This document shows, piece by piece, positions 52,442-62,769 of a stretch of DNA of 64,000 bases. The position numbers and the translations under genes are program-made. This stretch comes from Candidatus Latescibacterota bacterium. GTDB lineage: Bacteria; Krumholzibacteriota; Krumholzibacteriia; WVZY01. The notes under the pieces were generated by a model. The model had not been told where the DNA came from. It searched no databases and worked only from the letters and a program-made list of their open reading frames with translations. The stretch's first letter is position 1, and each line of letters begins with the position of its first letter. Location: assembly GCA_011772205.1 (NCBI GenBank), contig WVZY01000057.1:132190-196189 (forward strand), read 5' to 3'.

Positions 52442-53287
52442 ATGAATCCCGTAACGATAGGACAATTCATTTGCGATGATAACTCGCCGCCGGTGCTCAT
52501 CGCCGGGCCGTGTGTGATCGAAAACGCTAATGAGACGTGTAAACTGGCTGAAGCGATACAATCTCTGCCAATTGTGGAGAAATACCAGTTCGTTTTCAAA
52601 GCCAGTTATCTCAAAGACAACAGGAGTTCCGGTGAGAGCTACCGCGGGCCGGGGCTTCACGAAGGTCTCGATGTGATGAGAAAAATCAAGGACGAGCTGG
52701 GCTGCCCGGTTCTATCCGACGTGCATGGGATCGAGGAGGTGATTCCGGCGTCCGAAGTGCTGGACGTCGTGCAGATCCCTGCATTTCTATCCAGGCAGAC
52801 GCGCCTCGTCGAGGCAGCAGCCAAGCATGCCAAAGCGATCAACGTAAAAAAAGGACAGTTTCTCGCCCCGGAAGATGTGAAGCTCATCGTGGTAAAGATC
52901 GAGAACGCGGGCGGGCATAACATCATTTTAACAGAGCGTGGCACCGTATTCGGGTATCATGATCTCGTAGTCGATTTCCGTTCGTTTCCAAAGCTCAAGG
53001 CGAACGGATATCCAGTGATTTTTGATGTTACACACAGTCTTCAGAAACCTGGCGGCCTAGGTGATCGCTCTGGTGGGGAGCCGGAGCATGCGGGGCTGCT
53101 CGCGCGCGCTGCAGCAGCCGTACCATGTGACGGATTGTTCATCGAAACACACTTCGAGCCGTCCAGTGCGTTGAGCGATAGCTCGACAATGGTTCCCTTC
53201 TCAGTATTAGATAAAATACTGGAAGACGTTCATCGGATCCATTCGCTCTCGAGGGAAATAGCGCACGAAAAACCCGCAATTTCCTAG
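52442..53287 (+). CDS. kdsA: 3-deoxy-8-phosphooctulonate synthase
   Basis: IAGPCVIEN; FKASYLKDNRSS; IQIPAFLSRQT-like motif; DVTHSLQKPGG. Confidence 0.96.
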   Translation: MNPVTIGQFICDDNSPPVLIAGPCVIENANETCKLAEAIQSLPIVEKYQFVFKASYLKDNRSSGESYRGPGLHEGLDVMRKIKDELGCPVLSDVHGIEEVIPASEVLDVVQIPAFLSRQTRLVEAAAKHAKAINVKKGQFLAPEDVKLIVVKIENAGGHNIILTERGTVFGYHDLVVDFRSFPKLKANGYPVIFDVTHSLQKPGGLGDRSGGEPEHAGLLARAAAAVPCDGLFIETHFEPSSALSDSSTMVPFSVLDKILEDVHRIHSLSREIAHEKPAIS

Positions 53288-53300
53288 CGAGCTACGGAAG

Positions 53301-54335
53301 GTGGACATGAAAACTAATCTGAAAAACGAAACTGCTATTAAGCTGATCGACAAGGCAAAGGAAGATATCCAGCGAGCACGGTCCGTATTCGACGCCGAAA
53401 TCCAGGGGCTACGTGAAGTCCGGGATCAGGTCGGTGAAGATTTTCACCGCGCCGTTGAGACGATTTGCAAATGCAAGGGAAGGCTTATCGTATCGGGGGT
53501 GGGGAAATCAGGCGTAATCGCCAAAAAGATCGCTGCGACGCTGACGAGCACGGGCACGCCGAGTTTTTATATCCACCCGGTGGAGGCGGCGCACGGCGAC
53601 CTCGGCTTGGTTAGCGATAAGGATGTCGTCCTCTTTGTGTCCAAAAGCGGAATGAGCGATGAACTGCGCCAGCTCCTCCCCTCCTTGGGGCGTCTCCGTA
53701 TTACGATCATCGCGATCACCGGGAACCGGAACTCGCTGCTTGCCAAGCACAGCGACATCGTCCTGCATACGAAAGTATCGAGGGAGGCATGCGCGATGGA
53801 TCTCGCGCCGACGACGAGTACCACCGCCGCTCTGGTAATGGGGGATGCGCTGGCAAGCGCTCTCATTGATCGGAAGGGCTTTAAAAAGGATGACTTCGCA
53901 CGGTTTCACCCAAATGGGATTCTCGGGAGAAGGCTCACGCTAACTGTCGAGGAGCTCATGCGAACCGGTGAGGATGTGCCTCTCGTGAAACTCGGCACCA
54001 CGCTGAAAGATGCGCTTTTAGAAATCATTCAGAAGCGGGTTGGTTGTACGGGCGTCGTCGATGATAAGAACAAACTCCGAGGAATTATCACAGATGGGGA
54101 TCTGAAACGCATCCTCGTAAAAAAACCGGATGCGCTCAAAACGCCGGTTCGGGAAGTGATGACGCCTGAACCAAAGAAAGTGCCACCTGATATCCTTGCC
54201 TCTGATGCGCTGAGTGCAATGGAGTTCAATCCATCGGGTCCAATCACCATGTTCTTCGTTACGGATTCGAAGGATCACCCAATCGGCATCATTCATATTC
54301 ATGATATCCTCAAGGCGGGCCTCAATCTCGAATAG
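53301..54335 (+). CDS. kdsD: arabinose-5-phosphate isomerase (KpsF/GutQ family)
   Basis: SIS domain VSGVGKSGVIAKKIAATLTSTGTPSFYIHPVEAAHGDLG plus two CBS domains. Confidence 0.94.
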   Translation: MDMKTNLKNETAIKLIDKAKEDIQRARSVFDAEIQGLREVRDQVGEDFHRAVETICKCKGRLIVSGVGKSGVIAKKIAATLTSTGTPSFYIHPVEAAHGDLGLVSDKDVVLFVSKSGMSDELRQLLPSLGRLRITIIAITGNRNSLLAKHSDIVLHTKVSREACAMDLAPTTSTTAALVMGDALASALIDRKGFKKDDFARFHPNGILGRRLTLTVEELMRTGEDVPLVKLGTTLKDALLEIIQKRVGCTGVVDDKNKLRGIITDGDLKRILVKKPDALKTPVREVMTPEPKKVPPDILASDALSAMEFNPSGPITMFFVTDSKDHPIGIIHIHDILKAGLNLE

Positions 54336-54342
54336 GGGCGCA

Positions 54343-54540
54343 TTTCGCTCGGGCTTCTCGCCCTCGGCGGGCGATCCTTGTGCGAATGCCGCGTGATGGG
54401 GGATTCCTCACTACGCTCCGGCTTCGCTCGGGCTTCTCGCCTTCGGCGGAGGATCCTCGCTCGCTCCGCGTAATGGTTCGTTACCCCCACGGAGACTTCC
54501 TGATTGCACCGCGTAGAGGTTCGTCACCCCCATCACGCAG
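54343..54540. repeat. intergenic GC-rich direct repeats (two types, two copies each)
   Basis: TTTCGCTCGGGCTTCTCGCCCTCGGCGGGCGATCCTTG / CTTCGCTCGGGCTTCTCGCCTTCGGCGGAGGATCCTCG and CCGCGTAATGGTTCGTTACCCCCACG / CCGCGTAGAGGTTCGTCACCCCCATCACG. Confidence 0.7.
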
Positions 54541-54632
54541 CACCCTGCTCGCTTGTTCGGCCTTCAGATTCTTTAAAAGGCAAGAGTCACCGCGCAATTC
54601 AGAAATGGCGAGAGGACTCGGCTAAATTTATT

Positions 54633-54648
54633 TGGCACAATCATTGCT
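54633..54648 (+). promoter_or_regulatory. candidate sigma54 (-24/-12) promoter, abutting a TTGACA -35-like box
   Basis: TGGCACAATCATTGCT then TTGACA-N17-TAACTA. Confidence 0.6.
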
Positions 54649-54693
54649 TGACAATCACCCCCGGTTGTGCTAACTAATTAAATGTAAAGGTTT

Positions 54694-55680
54694 TTGGCCA
54701 TTATTGAGAAACCATGCCAGGTTTCTGAGCAGGCACAACTAGGCGTTGAATCAGTGGTCGCGGTAAAATTTTTAAAAAGAAAAATTGCGATATTTCTGAT
54801 AGATGCGCTGATTCTGCTGGCAAGGATTCTTCCAAGGCGGTTGGGGATGAAAGTCTTTTCTGCCCTGGGTAGAGCCGCATCTCATGTATTTCAGACGGAC
54901 CGGCGAAAAGCAATGGAGAACCTATCGATCGCTTTTCCTGAAACAGCGCCGATGTTGCGGGCGGCCATCACCCGCGCGATGTATATTACACTTGGGGAGA
55001 ACATCTACGAATTTTTCAACCTCGAGGGTTCCTCGCGGGGTCGAATCAAGGGACTGGTTGACACGATCGAGGGCGAGCCGTTTTTGAGAGACGCATTCAA
55101 CGAGGGCAAGGGAGTTATCGCCATTACCGGCCATATAGGCTGCTGGGAACTTCTCGGTGCTCATCTTGTTAGCCGCGGGTACCCTGTGACTGTTGTGGCG
55201 AGGTCTCTCCAGGAAAGGAAATGGCAGAAGCGTATCCAGGCAATCCGGTCATCCGTGGGTGTAGCATCCATTGACCGGGACAGCAGTGCGAGGGAAATGC
55301 TAAAGCCGCTGCGCAGAGGAGAAATCCTCGGAGTATTGATGGACCAGAAAACTCGTGTCAGTGGACTGTTCGTGCCGTTTTTCAACAAGCCTGCACACAC
55401 GCCTAGCGGCGTGGCGAAGCTCTCTGCTATCTCGGGGGCGAAGATTGTTCCGATGGCGATCTATATGGATTCGAATTCGAAACACTTGATACGGATCCTC
55501 GAGCCTATTTCACCACCGCCGCGCAGAGGTGATCGCGAGAAGGGGATCAGAAACGTAACCAGCGCTTGTTCGCAAGCGATCGAAAAACTGATCAGATACG
55601 ATCCCAAACAGTGGATCTGGTGGCACGACAGGTGGTCAGCGACAGAAAGAGCGGAATTGGATTATGCGGTTCAGAATTGA
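54694..55680 (+). CDS. LpxL/HtrB-family lysophospholipid acyltransferase
   Basis: TGHIGCWELLGAHLVSRGYPVTVVARSL; MDQKTRVSGLFVPFFNKPAHTPSG; TTG start. Confidence 0.88.
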   Translation: MAIIEKPCQVSEQAQLGVESVVAVKFLKRKIAIFLIDALILLARILPRRLGMKVFSALGRAASHVFQTDRRKAMENLSIAFPETAPMLRAAITRAMYITLGENIYEFFNLEGSSRGRIKGLVDTIEGEPFLRDAFNEGKGVIAITGHIGCWELLGAHLVSRGYPVTVVARSLQERKWQKRIQAIRSSVGVASIDRDSSAREMLKPLRRGEILGVLMDQKTRVSGLFVPFFNKPAHTPSGVAKLSAISGAKIVPMAIYMDSNSKHLIRILEPISPPPRRGDREKGIRNVTSACSQAIEKLIRYDPKQWIWWHDRWSATERAELDYAVQN

Positions 55681-56218
55681 TCGAATATTGTTGATCGGCA
55701 TCATTACCCTTTTCGTTGCGGCATGCGGAAAAGATCCTTCGGGGGATATCGCGTTCAAACGCGGGGAAGTGCCCGACGAGGTGTTCGAAGATTTCGTGAC
55801 TCAGGAGACGGACAGCGGTCGAGCGAAATGGAAGCTGACTGCTCCGCTAGCGAACAGGTACAACGCAAAGAACCTCGTCCTGATGGACAAGCCAAAGATA
55901 GAATTCTATGGCGACGGTGGCGAACTCCAAACGACGTTGACATCGGACAAAGGAGAGTATTACGAAAATACGAGAGATATGCTGGCTTACGGTAATGTTG
56001 TCGTCGTTTCTATTGATGGCGACGTGCTTGAAACGGACAGTTTGCTCTGGGTAAACGCCAGGGATAAGATCATTAGCAATTGCTTTGTTAAGCTCACGCG
56101 GGGAAAGGACGTAATCACCGGGATTGGCCTGGAGTGCGACCACGATCTCTCCTCGGTCGACATTAAGGAAAACGTCAAGGCGACAATCATCGAAGAAGAG
56201 GAATCTCAGGATGAGTGA
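55664..56218 (+). CDS. lptC: LPS export ABC transporter periplasmic protein LptC
   Basis: LFVAACGKD lipobox; OstA/LptC-like beta-jellyroll; upstream of lptB. Confidence 0.8.
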   Translation: MRFRIDRILLIGIITLFVAACGKDPSGDIAFKRGEVPDEVFEDFVTQETDSGRAKWKLTAPLANRYNAKNLVLMDKPKIEFYGDGGELQTTLTSDKGEYYENTRDMLAYGNVVVVSIDGDVLETDSLLWVNARDKIISNCFVKLTRGKDVITGIGLECDHDLSSVDIKENVKATIIEEEESQDE

Positions 56219-56963
56219 GATCGGCCCAACGCCATCAATGAATGGATTTCTGCGCACTGAAGGTGTTGTAAAGATATACAGTAGGCGGAAGGTGGTCAAC
56301 GATGTCAGCATCGAAGTGAACGCTGGCGAAATCGTCGGTCTTTTGGGACCAAACGGAGCGGGTAAGACCACTACCTTCTACATGATTGTGGGAATGATCC
56401 AGCCCAATTCCGGGCGGATATATCTTCGCGATGAAGATATTACCAGCCGCCCAATGTACAAGAGGGCCCGAATGGGGATCGGTTACCTTCCTCAGGAGCC
56501 TTCGATATTCAGAGGGCTGACTGTTGAACAGAACCTAATGGCGATTCTTGAGACGATGTCGATGAGTAAAGCAAAGCGGGAGGAATTGCTGGAAAGCTTG
56601 TTGAACGAACTGGACATTGCCCATTTGAGAAAGAGCCTTGCTTACAACCTTTCAGGTGGCGAGAGGAGGAGAGTCGAAATTACCAGGGCTCTCGTATCGG
56701 ATCCTAAAGTGATGCTGCTTGATGAGCCGTTTGCTGGGATCGATCCTATCGCCGTGGCGGATTTGCAGCTCATCGTAAAGAAGCTGAAGGAAAGGGGCCT
56801 CGGAATTTTGATAACGGACCACAACGTGCGAGACACCCTGAGCATCACCGATCGTGCGTATATCATGTATGAGGGAAGTATCAAGAGATCCGGAACGGCC
56901 GATGAACTCGCTGGAGATGCAGAGGTCAGAGAAATTTACCTCGGTGAAGCATTCAGACTCTAG
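56211..56963 (+). CDS. lptB: LPS export ABC transporter ATP-binding protein
   Basis: [49 protein letters not shown]. Confidence 0.95.
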   Translation: MSEIGPTPSMNGFLRTEGVVKIYSRRKVVNDVSIEVNAGEIVGLLGPNGAGKTTTFYMIVGMIQPNSGRIYLRDEDITSRPMYKRARMGIGYLPQEPSIFRGLTVEQNLMAILETMSMSKAKREELLESLLNELDIAHLRKSLAYNLSGGERRRVEITRALVSDPKVMLLDEPFAGIDPIAVADLQLIVKKLKERGLGILITDHNVRDTLSITDRAYIMYEGSIKRSGTADELAGDAEVREIYLGEAFRL

Positions 56964-56992
56964 CACCGAAGTGAGCGGATGAGGTAATTGAC

Positions 56993-58420
56993 ATGGAAAT
57001 GAAATTCAACCTTGAGCTCAAACAAAAGCAAGCCCTCGTCATGACGCCAAAGCTCCAGCAGGCGTTGAAGCTGCTGCAGATGCCGGCCATTGAACTCCAA
57101 CAAATGCTCAAGCAGGAGATCATTGAGAATCCCCTCTTGGAAGAAGTAGATGAAGTGGAGGAAATCCAGGAGGAGGAAGCCGTCGAGGAAACCAAGAGCG
57201 AGTCAGAGACGGACAGTGAGTCTGAAGAAGAAATCATCGAAGAAGAAAAAATCGATCTAGAAGAATATTTCCGCAGCGGGTGGGAGATGGGCTATGGATT
57301 GGGCGAGGAGACTCAAGAAGAATTTTTCGAGAAGGTTCCCGTAGCAAAGCGTTCGTTCACGGATCAGCTCATCAGTCAGCTGAGAATCGCAACGGCCGAT
57401 GAAAAGACGATAGAGATTGGCGATTACCTGATTGGGAGCCTCGACGAGAGCGGGTATCTTACATGTGAACTCGAGGAAGTGGCGAATACGTTTGGCGTGT
57501 CCTTAGAGGAGGTCGAGAGAGTCCTTAAAATCATCCAAACCTTCGAGCCACCCGGTGTTGGGGCGAGAAATCTCCAGGAGAGCCTCCTCATTCAGCTCGA
57601 GAACCAGGGGCTTCAGGATTCGCTTGCCGCGAGGATCATCAGAGACTACTTCAACGATTTCAAGCACAAGAAGTATCTCGAAATATCAAAGAAGCTCAAA
57701 GTCTCCATTCAAGAGGTCCAGAACCAATGCAAGGTGATCAGCACACTGGATCCGAAGCCTGGTCTGCAAATCATGACGGAGGAACCGAGGTACGTCATAC
57801 CGGACCTCGTCGTGGAGCTCATCGATGGAAAATACGTCGTCTACTTGAACGACAGGAACATCCCCCGGCTGCGGGTCAGTCAAGCTTACCAGGACGAATT
57901 GCTCAAGGAGGCGAAAGACGGGGACAGGGAAACGAGGGAGTTCATTCAGTCGAGAATGAAATCGGCAAAGTGGCTGATCCAGACGATCGAGCAGCGGCGG
58001 AAGACCATGGTCAAGGTGATGGAGTGCATCGCAGAAAAGCAGAGAGATTTCTTCGAAAAGGGGACCGCTTATCTAAAACCGCTTACTTTGCAGCAGGTTG
58101 CCAGCGAGATAAATATGCACGAGTCAACCGTAAGTCGTGTAACGACAAATAAATACGTGCAAACGCCTCGCGGTGTGTTCGAGCTGAAGTTTTTCTTCTC
58201 CAGTAGCCTGGGGACGCAGGACGGGGGCGAAATCTCCGCGAAGAGCGCCAAGGACAAAATTCGTCGTATAATAGAGGGTGAAGATCAGAATAACCCCTTG
58301 AGCGATCAGAAAATAGCTGATATACTTAAGAAAGAAGGACTTAATATTGCCCGCAGAACGGTTGCCAAGTATAGAGAACAGCTCAATATCCTTCCTGCAA
58401 GAATGCGGAAGCAGTATTAG
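56993..58420 (+). CDS. rpoN: RNA polymerase sigma-54 factor
   Basis: LKQKQALVMTPKLQQALKLLQMPAIEL; RpoN box ARRTVAKYREQL. Confidence 0.97.
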   Translation: MEMKFNLELKQKQALVMTPKLQQALKLLQMPAIELQQMLKQEIIENPLLEEVDEVEEIQEEEAVEETKSESETDSESEEEIIEEEKIDLEEYFRSGWEMGYGLGEETQEEFFEKVPVAKRSFTDQLISQLRIATADEKTIEIGDYLIGSLDESGYLTCELEEVANTFGVSLEEVERVLKIIQTFEPPGVGARNLQESLLIQLENQGLQDSLAARIIRDYFNDFKHKKYLEISKKLKVSIQEVQNQCKVISTLDPKPGLQIMTEEPRYVIPDLVVELIDGKYVVYLNDRNIPRLRVSQAYQDELLKEAKDGDRETREFIQSRMKSAKWLIQTIEQRRKTMVKVMECIAEKQRDFFEKGTAYLKPLTLQQVASEINMHESTVSRVTTNKYVQTPRGVFELKFFFSSSLGTQDGGEISAKSAKDKIRRIIEGEDQNNPLSDQKIADILKKEGLNIARRTVAKYREQLNILPARMRKQY

Positions 58421-58698
58421 CCGATGTTCATATCGCTTGGCGGGTGTTCATTATTTAGGTATATTGCAAACGGGGACTTATGAGATACTTCGCGCGCGAG
58501 TGTTCGTTAAGCATCGACAGAGCACCCGAACGTGTTTATTTTTAAACTTCCAATTGATTGCCACTTCATTGCTTCAGGTAATCCATACCTTGTTCAAGCT
58601 CGCTTATTGCTCTACGGTACCTTGGTTCATGAGTACCGAGGTGCCGAAGGCTGGAGTAAATGTGCCGTTTGCGGCATTGCTAAGGAAAGAGGTGACCA

Positions 58699-59241
58699 AT
58701 GAAAGTAACCACCACAGCTCGGCATTATGAATTGACACCGGCTTTGAAGGATTACGCAGAAAGCAAGGTCTACCATTTAAAAAAATATTTTGATCAAATT
58801 GTTAATGCTCACATTACGTTTACTCTAGAAAAATATAGGCATACAGTTGAAATCACCGTTCATGTCAACGGAAGGGATTTCAAGAGCAAAGATGTATCGG
58901 AAGATATGTACGCGTCGGTGGATGGCGCTGTGGAGAAGCTCGAGCGGCAAATACTCAAACACAAAGGGAAGCGGCAAAAGCGGAAAAATCAAGCCAAAAT
59001 AACGGACGTTGAGGTTGTTCTTGTTGAGAATGTGGATGACGTAGAAGGGGAAACAACCGAGTCAGTAGAAGAATTCGTTACAGCAAGATCAGATGAATTT
59101 CCACAGCTTACGCCGGAAGAGGCCATACGGGAGATGAAGGGGAATGGGATCGATTTCAAGATTTTTTTGAATGCTACGACTAAAAAAGTAAATATCCTCT
59201 TCAGACGCGAAGATGGGAAGTACGGACTGATAGAGGCTTAA
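58699..59241 (+). CDS. hpf: ribosome hibernation-promoting factor, long form
   Basis: ARHYELTPALKDYAESKV; C-terminal ATTKKVNILFRREDGKYGLIE domain. Confidence 0.92.
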   Translation: MKVTTTARHYELTPALKDYAESKVYHLKKYFDQIVNAHITFTLEKYRHTVEITVHVNGRDFKSKDVSEDMYASVDGAVEKLERQILKHKGKRQKRKNQAKITDVEVVLVENVDDVEGETTESVEEFVTARSDEFPQLTPEEAIREMKGNGIDFKIFLNATTKKVNILFRREDGKYGLIEA

Positions 59242-59243
59242 AG

Positions 59244-60218
59244 ATGGAGAAAAAGACGCTAGCGGTAAAAGAGCTCTTCGAGGGGATGAAGGAAACTCTC
59301 TCATTGGAGCTGATAAATGATATCTACGAAGGCCAACTACCGATTACGGTCAGGGACATTCACCGCCCGGGGCTCGCGCTCGCAGGTTTTATGCAAAACT
59401 ATTTGAACGAGCGCATTCAGATTCTCGGCGAAACCGAAATCCTCTATCTCAATACCAGGACGCCTGAAGAACGAAAAGAAGCAATCGGGAGGCTTTTCAT
59501 CATGCCCCTCGTGTGCATCATCGTGACCCGGGGTCTCGAGCCTCCTGAGGAGCTCATTGGATTCACTCACGAGTACGGCGTTCCGCTCTTGCAAACATCG
59601 ATGCTGACCACTCCTTTCATCCAGGAGCTCACAAAGTATCTGGACGATTATTTCGCGCCAACATTGAACATCCATGCAACGCTAGTGGATGTCTATGGTG
59701 TTGGCCTTCTTTTCACTGGAAGGAGCGGCATAGGCAAGAGCGAAATCGCTCTGGATCTCATCGAGAGAGGGCACAGGTTGGTCGCTGATGATACGATTAT
59801 CGTCAAACGCACTGCCGAGGACATCCTCATCGGAAGAGGGCATGGGCATCTCAAGCATTTCATGGAAATCCGAGGTATCGGCATCGTAAACGTACAAGAT
59901 CTATTCGGCATTCGAGCTATTCGCATCCAGAAGCGTATCGAAGTGGAAGTGAACCTTCAGGAGTGGGACGAAAAAATGGATTGGGACCGGGAAGGTCTTC
60001 AAGATCGCGACGCAACGATACTTGGAGTAAAAATCCCACAGGTAGTGGTGCCAATTTACCCAGGAAAGAATATAACGGTGATATCTGAAGTTATTGCGAT
60101 GAATCACATGCTGAAGGTATACGGGATAAACGCAGCGCAGAGATTCGATCATATGGTGATTGATCAAATCGAAAGTGATAGACAAACCAGACACTATTTG
60201 CGATACGATACCGAGTAG
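59244..60218 (+). CDS. hprK: HPr kinase/phosphorylase
   Basis: GRSGIGKSEIALDLIERGHRLVADD; C-terminal KPGRN-type region PGKNITVISE. Confidence 0.95.
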   Translation: MEKKTLAVKELFEGMKETLSLELINDIYEGQLPITVRDIHRPGLALAGFMQNYLNERIQILGETEILYLNTRTPEERKEAIGRLFIMPLVCIIVTRGLEPPEELIGFTHEYGVPLLQTSMLTTPFIQELTKYLDDYFAPTLNIHATLVDVYGVGLLFTGRSGIGKSEIALDLIERGHRLVADDTIIVKRTAEDILIGRGHGHLKHFMEIRGIGIVNVQDLFGIRAIRIQKRIEVEVNLQEWDEKMDWDREGLQDRDATILGVKIPQVVVPIYPGKNITVISEVIAMNHMLKVYGINAAQRFDHMVIDQIESDRQTRHYLRYDTE

Positions 60219-60223
60219 GAGGG

Positions 60224-60637
60224 ATGAACAAGGGAACGTCTTCCATGGTGACAGGAATTGTAGTGACTCATGGAATGCTCGCTGAAGAGCTGCTCAGTAC
60301 AGCGAAGCGGATCTTCGGCGAATTTTCTGACTGCTATCCTGTATCGAATATTGCTAAATCACCCCAAGCCCTGACCGATGATCTCGCGGCTCTCGTCGAG
60401 GCTTGTGAGGGAAAGCCCTGCGTCGTATTTGTCGATTTCTTTGGCGGGAGTTGCAGCTACGCGTGCCTAAGGCTCCTTGGCATCCACAAGAATGTTCAAG
60501 TGATTACCGGCATAAACTTGCCAATGCTGCTGGCTTTTTTGAATAAGCGCGAAGAAATCCCTTTCGAGCGTCTCGCGGACGAGGTCATCGAAAGGGGGAA
60601 GAGTAGCATCCAAATTCTTAAAAGGGAGAATCTTTGA
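60224..60637 (+). CDS. PTS mannose-family EIIA
   Basis: GIVVTHGMLAEELL; CVVFVDFFGGSCSYAC. Confidence 0.9.
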   Translation: MNKGTSSMVTGIVVTHGMLAEELLSTAKRIFGEFSDCYPVSNIAKSPQALTDDLAALVEACEGKPCVVFVDFFGGSCSYACLRLLGIHKNVQVITGINLPMLLAFLNKREEIPFERLADEVIERGKSSIQILKRENL

Positions 60638-61113
60638 TGCCTCTTTGCCTCGTGCGTATCGACGACCGGCTCATACACGGGCAGATCGTGCTCGGGTGGG
60701 CAAGATTAATGAAGCCCGACCGCATTGTTGTATCAAACGATCGAGTTGCCAAGAACACCTGGGAGAGAAAATTCTATACATCGAGCGTACCCTCGCATAT
60801 CAAAGTGTCTTTCCTCACACTGGAAGAAACGGCAAGGGAACTTTTGAACAATCTTTATAAAAACGAGTCGGTGATGATCCTTTTCGAAACGGTCAAAGAC
60901 GCTTATCTTATTGTTGAAAAAGGCGTCCAGTTCAATGAAGTTAATATTGGGGGGTTGCATCACCGTGATGGAGCAAATGAGATTCTACCGTACCTTTTTT
61001 TGACGGAAGAAGATACGAACCTGTTGAGGGAACTGGTGAAGAAAAAGGTCAAGCTCTTTGCTCAGGATATCCCGGGCAATCAGCCCACAATCATCAACCC
61101 CCTGGTCGTCTAG
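60634..61113 (+). CDS. PTS mannose-family EIIB
   Basis: LVRIDDRLIHGQIVLGWAR. Confidence 0.93.
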   Translation: MMPLCLVRIDDRLIHGQIVLGWARLMKPDRIVVSNDRVAKNTWERKFYTSSVPSHIKVSFLTLEETARELLNNLYKNESVMILFETVKDAYLIVEKGVQFNEVNIGGLHHRDGANEILPYLFLTEEDTNLLRELVKKKVKLFAQDIPGNQPTIINPLVV

Positions 61114-61240
61114 CATCTCAAGGTTATCCAGCATCGCATAGGATTAGTGCATTACCGGGACGCTGACCCTTGGGCAATTCCATGTAGCGCATAAGGGTGA
61201 AAGAGGAGGATGGTGTGCCCTTCGAGCGTCTCTTGGAGAT

Positions 61241-61942
61241 GTGATGGACCACTATCTTGTGTTGGGGATTCTCGGGGGCGCGCTTGCGCTCGATGATCGG
61301 GCAGGATGGCAGAGCCTTGTTGCCCAGCCAATTTTTATATCTCTTATCGTCGGTTATATATTCGGTGAGATTTCTTCAGGCCTTATCGTGGGATTGTTTT
61401 TGGAGCTGATCTGGCTCGCTGTGCTTCCGATGCGGGGAACACGTCGGCCGGATCAGGTTTGCGGGGCTATTGTAGGATCCGCTTCGGCTTGCTTTTTGGT
61501 GCACACGATGGGAGATCCCCGGTTCGCATTTGTGATTTCACTGGGAGTGCTTTCGGGTCTGCTTGCCGGCGAATTCGCCTCTCGCTTATCCATGCCGTTG
61601 CAGCACCTGAAAGAACAGCGCTTGAGCCGTATTGCCTACCTGAGGAATAACGAGGACTGGCGGCCCGTACGAAATCTGTTTTGGGTGCATCTCTTTGCAA
61701 CAGCGTATACCTTCTTCATGGAAGTTCTCGTGGTGTTACTCTTTCTCGCCGTGGGATATGCGTTTTCGAAATGGGTGAGCAGCAGTGCCGGGGAGAGCGT
61801 CGTCAAATCCATTGAGCACTGGGGATTGTTATTCCCCGCATTTGGAGTGGCGTCACTCATCCATGTTTATTGGCATAAGCATCTAACGAGATTTCTGTTG
61901 ATGAGCACCGTCTTAATTCTCGTTGTACTATGGACAAAGTGA
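61241..61942 (+). CDS. PTS mannose-family EIIC
   Basis: Multi-TM; GLIVGLFLELIWLAVLPMRG; gene order. Confidence 0.85.
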   Translation: MMDHYLVLGILGGALALDDRAGWQSLVAQPIFISLIVGYIFGEISSGLIVGLFLELIWLAVLPMRGTRRPDQVCGAIVGSASACFLVHTMGDPRFAFVISLGVLSGLLAGEFASRLSMPLQHLKEQRLSRIAYLRNNEDWRPVRNLFWVHLFATAYTFFMEVLVVLLFLAVGYAFSKWVSSSAGESVVKSIEHWGLLFPAFGVASLIHVYWHKHLTRFLLMSTVLILVVLWTK

Positions 61943-62727
61943 TAAAAAAGCTCGGTTGGCTCGACCTTTTCAAGGTGGCCCTGAGGATTTTGTTCCTTCA
62001 GGGAGCGCTGCATCAGAAAGGTATGCAAAACGTTGGTTTCGCAAGCGCTTTTTCGGCAGGAAGCATAAAGATAGCAGGCAGAGAGGCCGATGCGCTAGTA
62101 CGCAAGCATCTGGGATTTTTCAACTGCAACCCAAACTTTACATCGCTGGTGGTGGGTGGCGTTCTTCGATTGGAAGAAGAGCGACTCGCGGGAAAGCCCA
62201 TCGACGATAATGACATAGAATATTTCAAAAAAGCCATCAGCAGTCCTCTAGCGGCGATGGGGGATATGCTGTTTCTCGGAGGCGTTAAACCACTAGCGTT
62301 GACTTTTGCATGCGTCTCTGCTATATATCATTCTCTTATAGGGTTGTTAGCCGTCCTTCTGCTGTACAACCTGATAATTGTCTCCTGCCGAATCTGGGGC
62401 GTTTACTTTGGCTACAACAAGGGCTGGGAACTTGTTGAATTCTTCTCCGGCCCCGGTTTTCAACGGCTATTGAGCGCAGTGCAGATCTCAGGCGCCTGTG
62501 CCGGAGGAGCTTTGACGGCCATTGTCCTCAATGCTCTCTTCGAAGGCGGGATGGGAGCTTTTCTGCCGGTTGGTTCGCTCAGCGTTCAGGGCGGTGTGCC
62601 GATGCTGCTATCGGGTGGGGTGCTTGTGGTGGTTGCAGTTATTTTATTGAGGAGAGATATATCGTCTTCTTGGTTTGCCGTTTTCCTCCTCCCGATTTCC
62701 GCTCTGTTAGCTTTTATCTTCAGTTGA
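61930..62727 (+). CDS. PTS mannose-family EIID
   Basis: FLQGALHQKGMQNVGFA...FFNCNPN; MGDMLFLGGVKPL. Confidence 0.92.
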   Translation: MDKVIKKLGWLDLFKVALRILFLQGALHQKGMQNVGFASAFSAGSIKIAGREADALVRKHLGFFNCNPNFTSLVVGGVLRLEEERLAGKPIDDNDIEYFKKAISSPLAAMGDMLFLGGVKPLALTFACVSAIYHSLIGLLAVLLLYNLIIVSCRIWGVYFGYNKGWELVEFFSGPGFQRLLSAVQISGACAGGALTAIVLNALFEGGMGAFLPVGSLSVQGGVPMLLSGGVLVVVAVILLRRDISSSWFAVFLLPISALLAFIFS

Positions 62728-62769
62728 AGATTCTGAGGGGAAATTGCCGATGGCAGTGGGAACGGAAAT

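Noticed and set aside
58347-58730. 127-aa ORF between rpoN and hpf
   Set aside because: Overlaps the rpoN 3' end, and no family-like features; probably non-coding leader of hpf.
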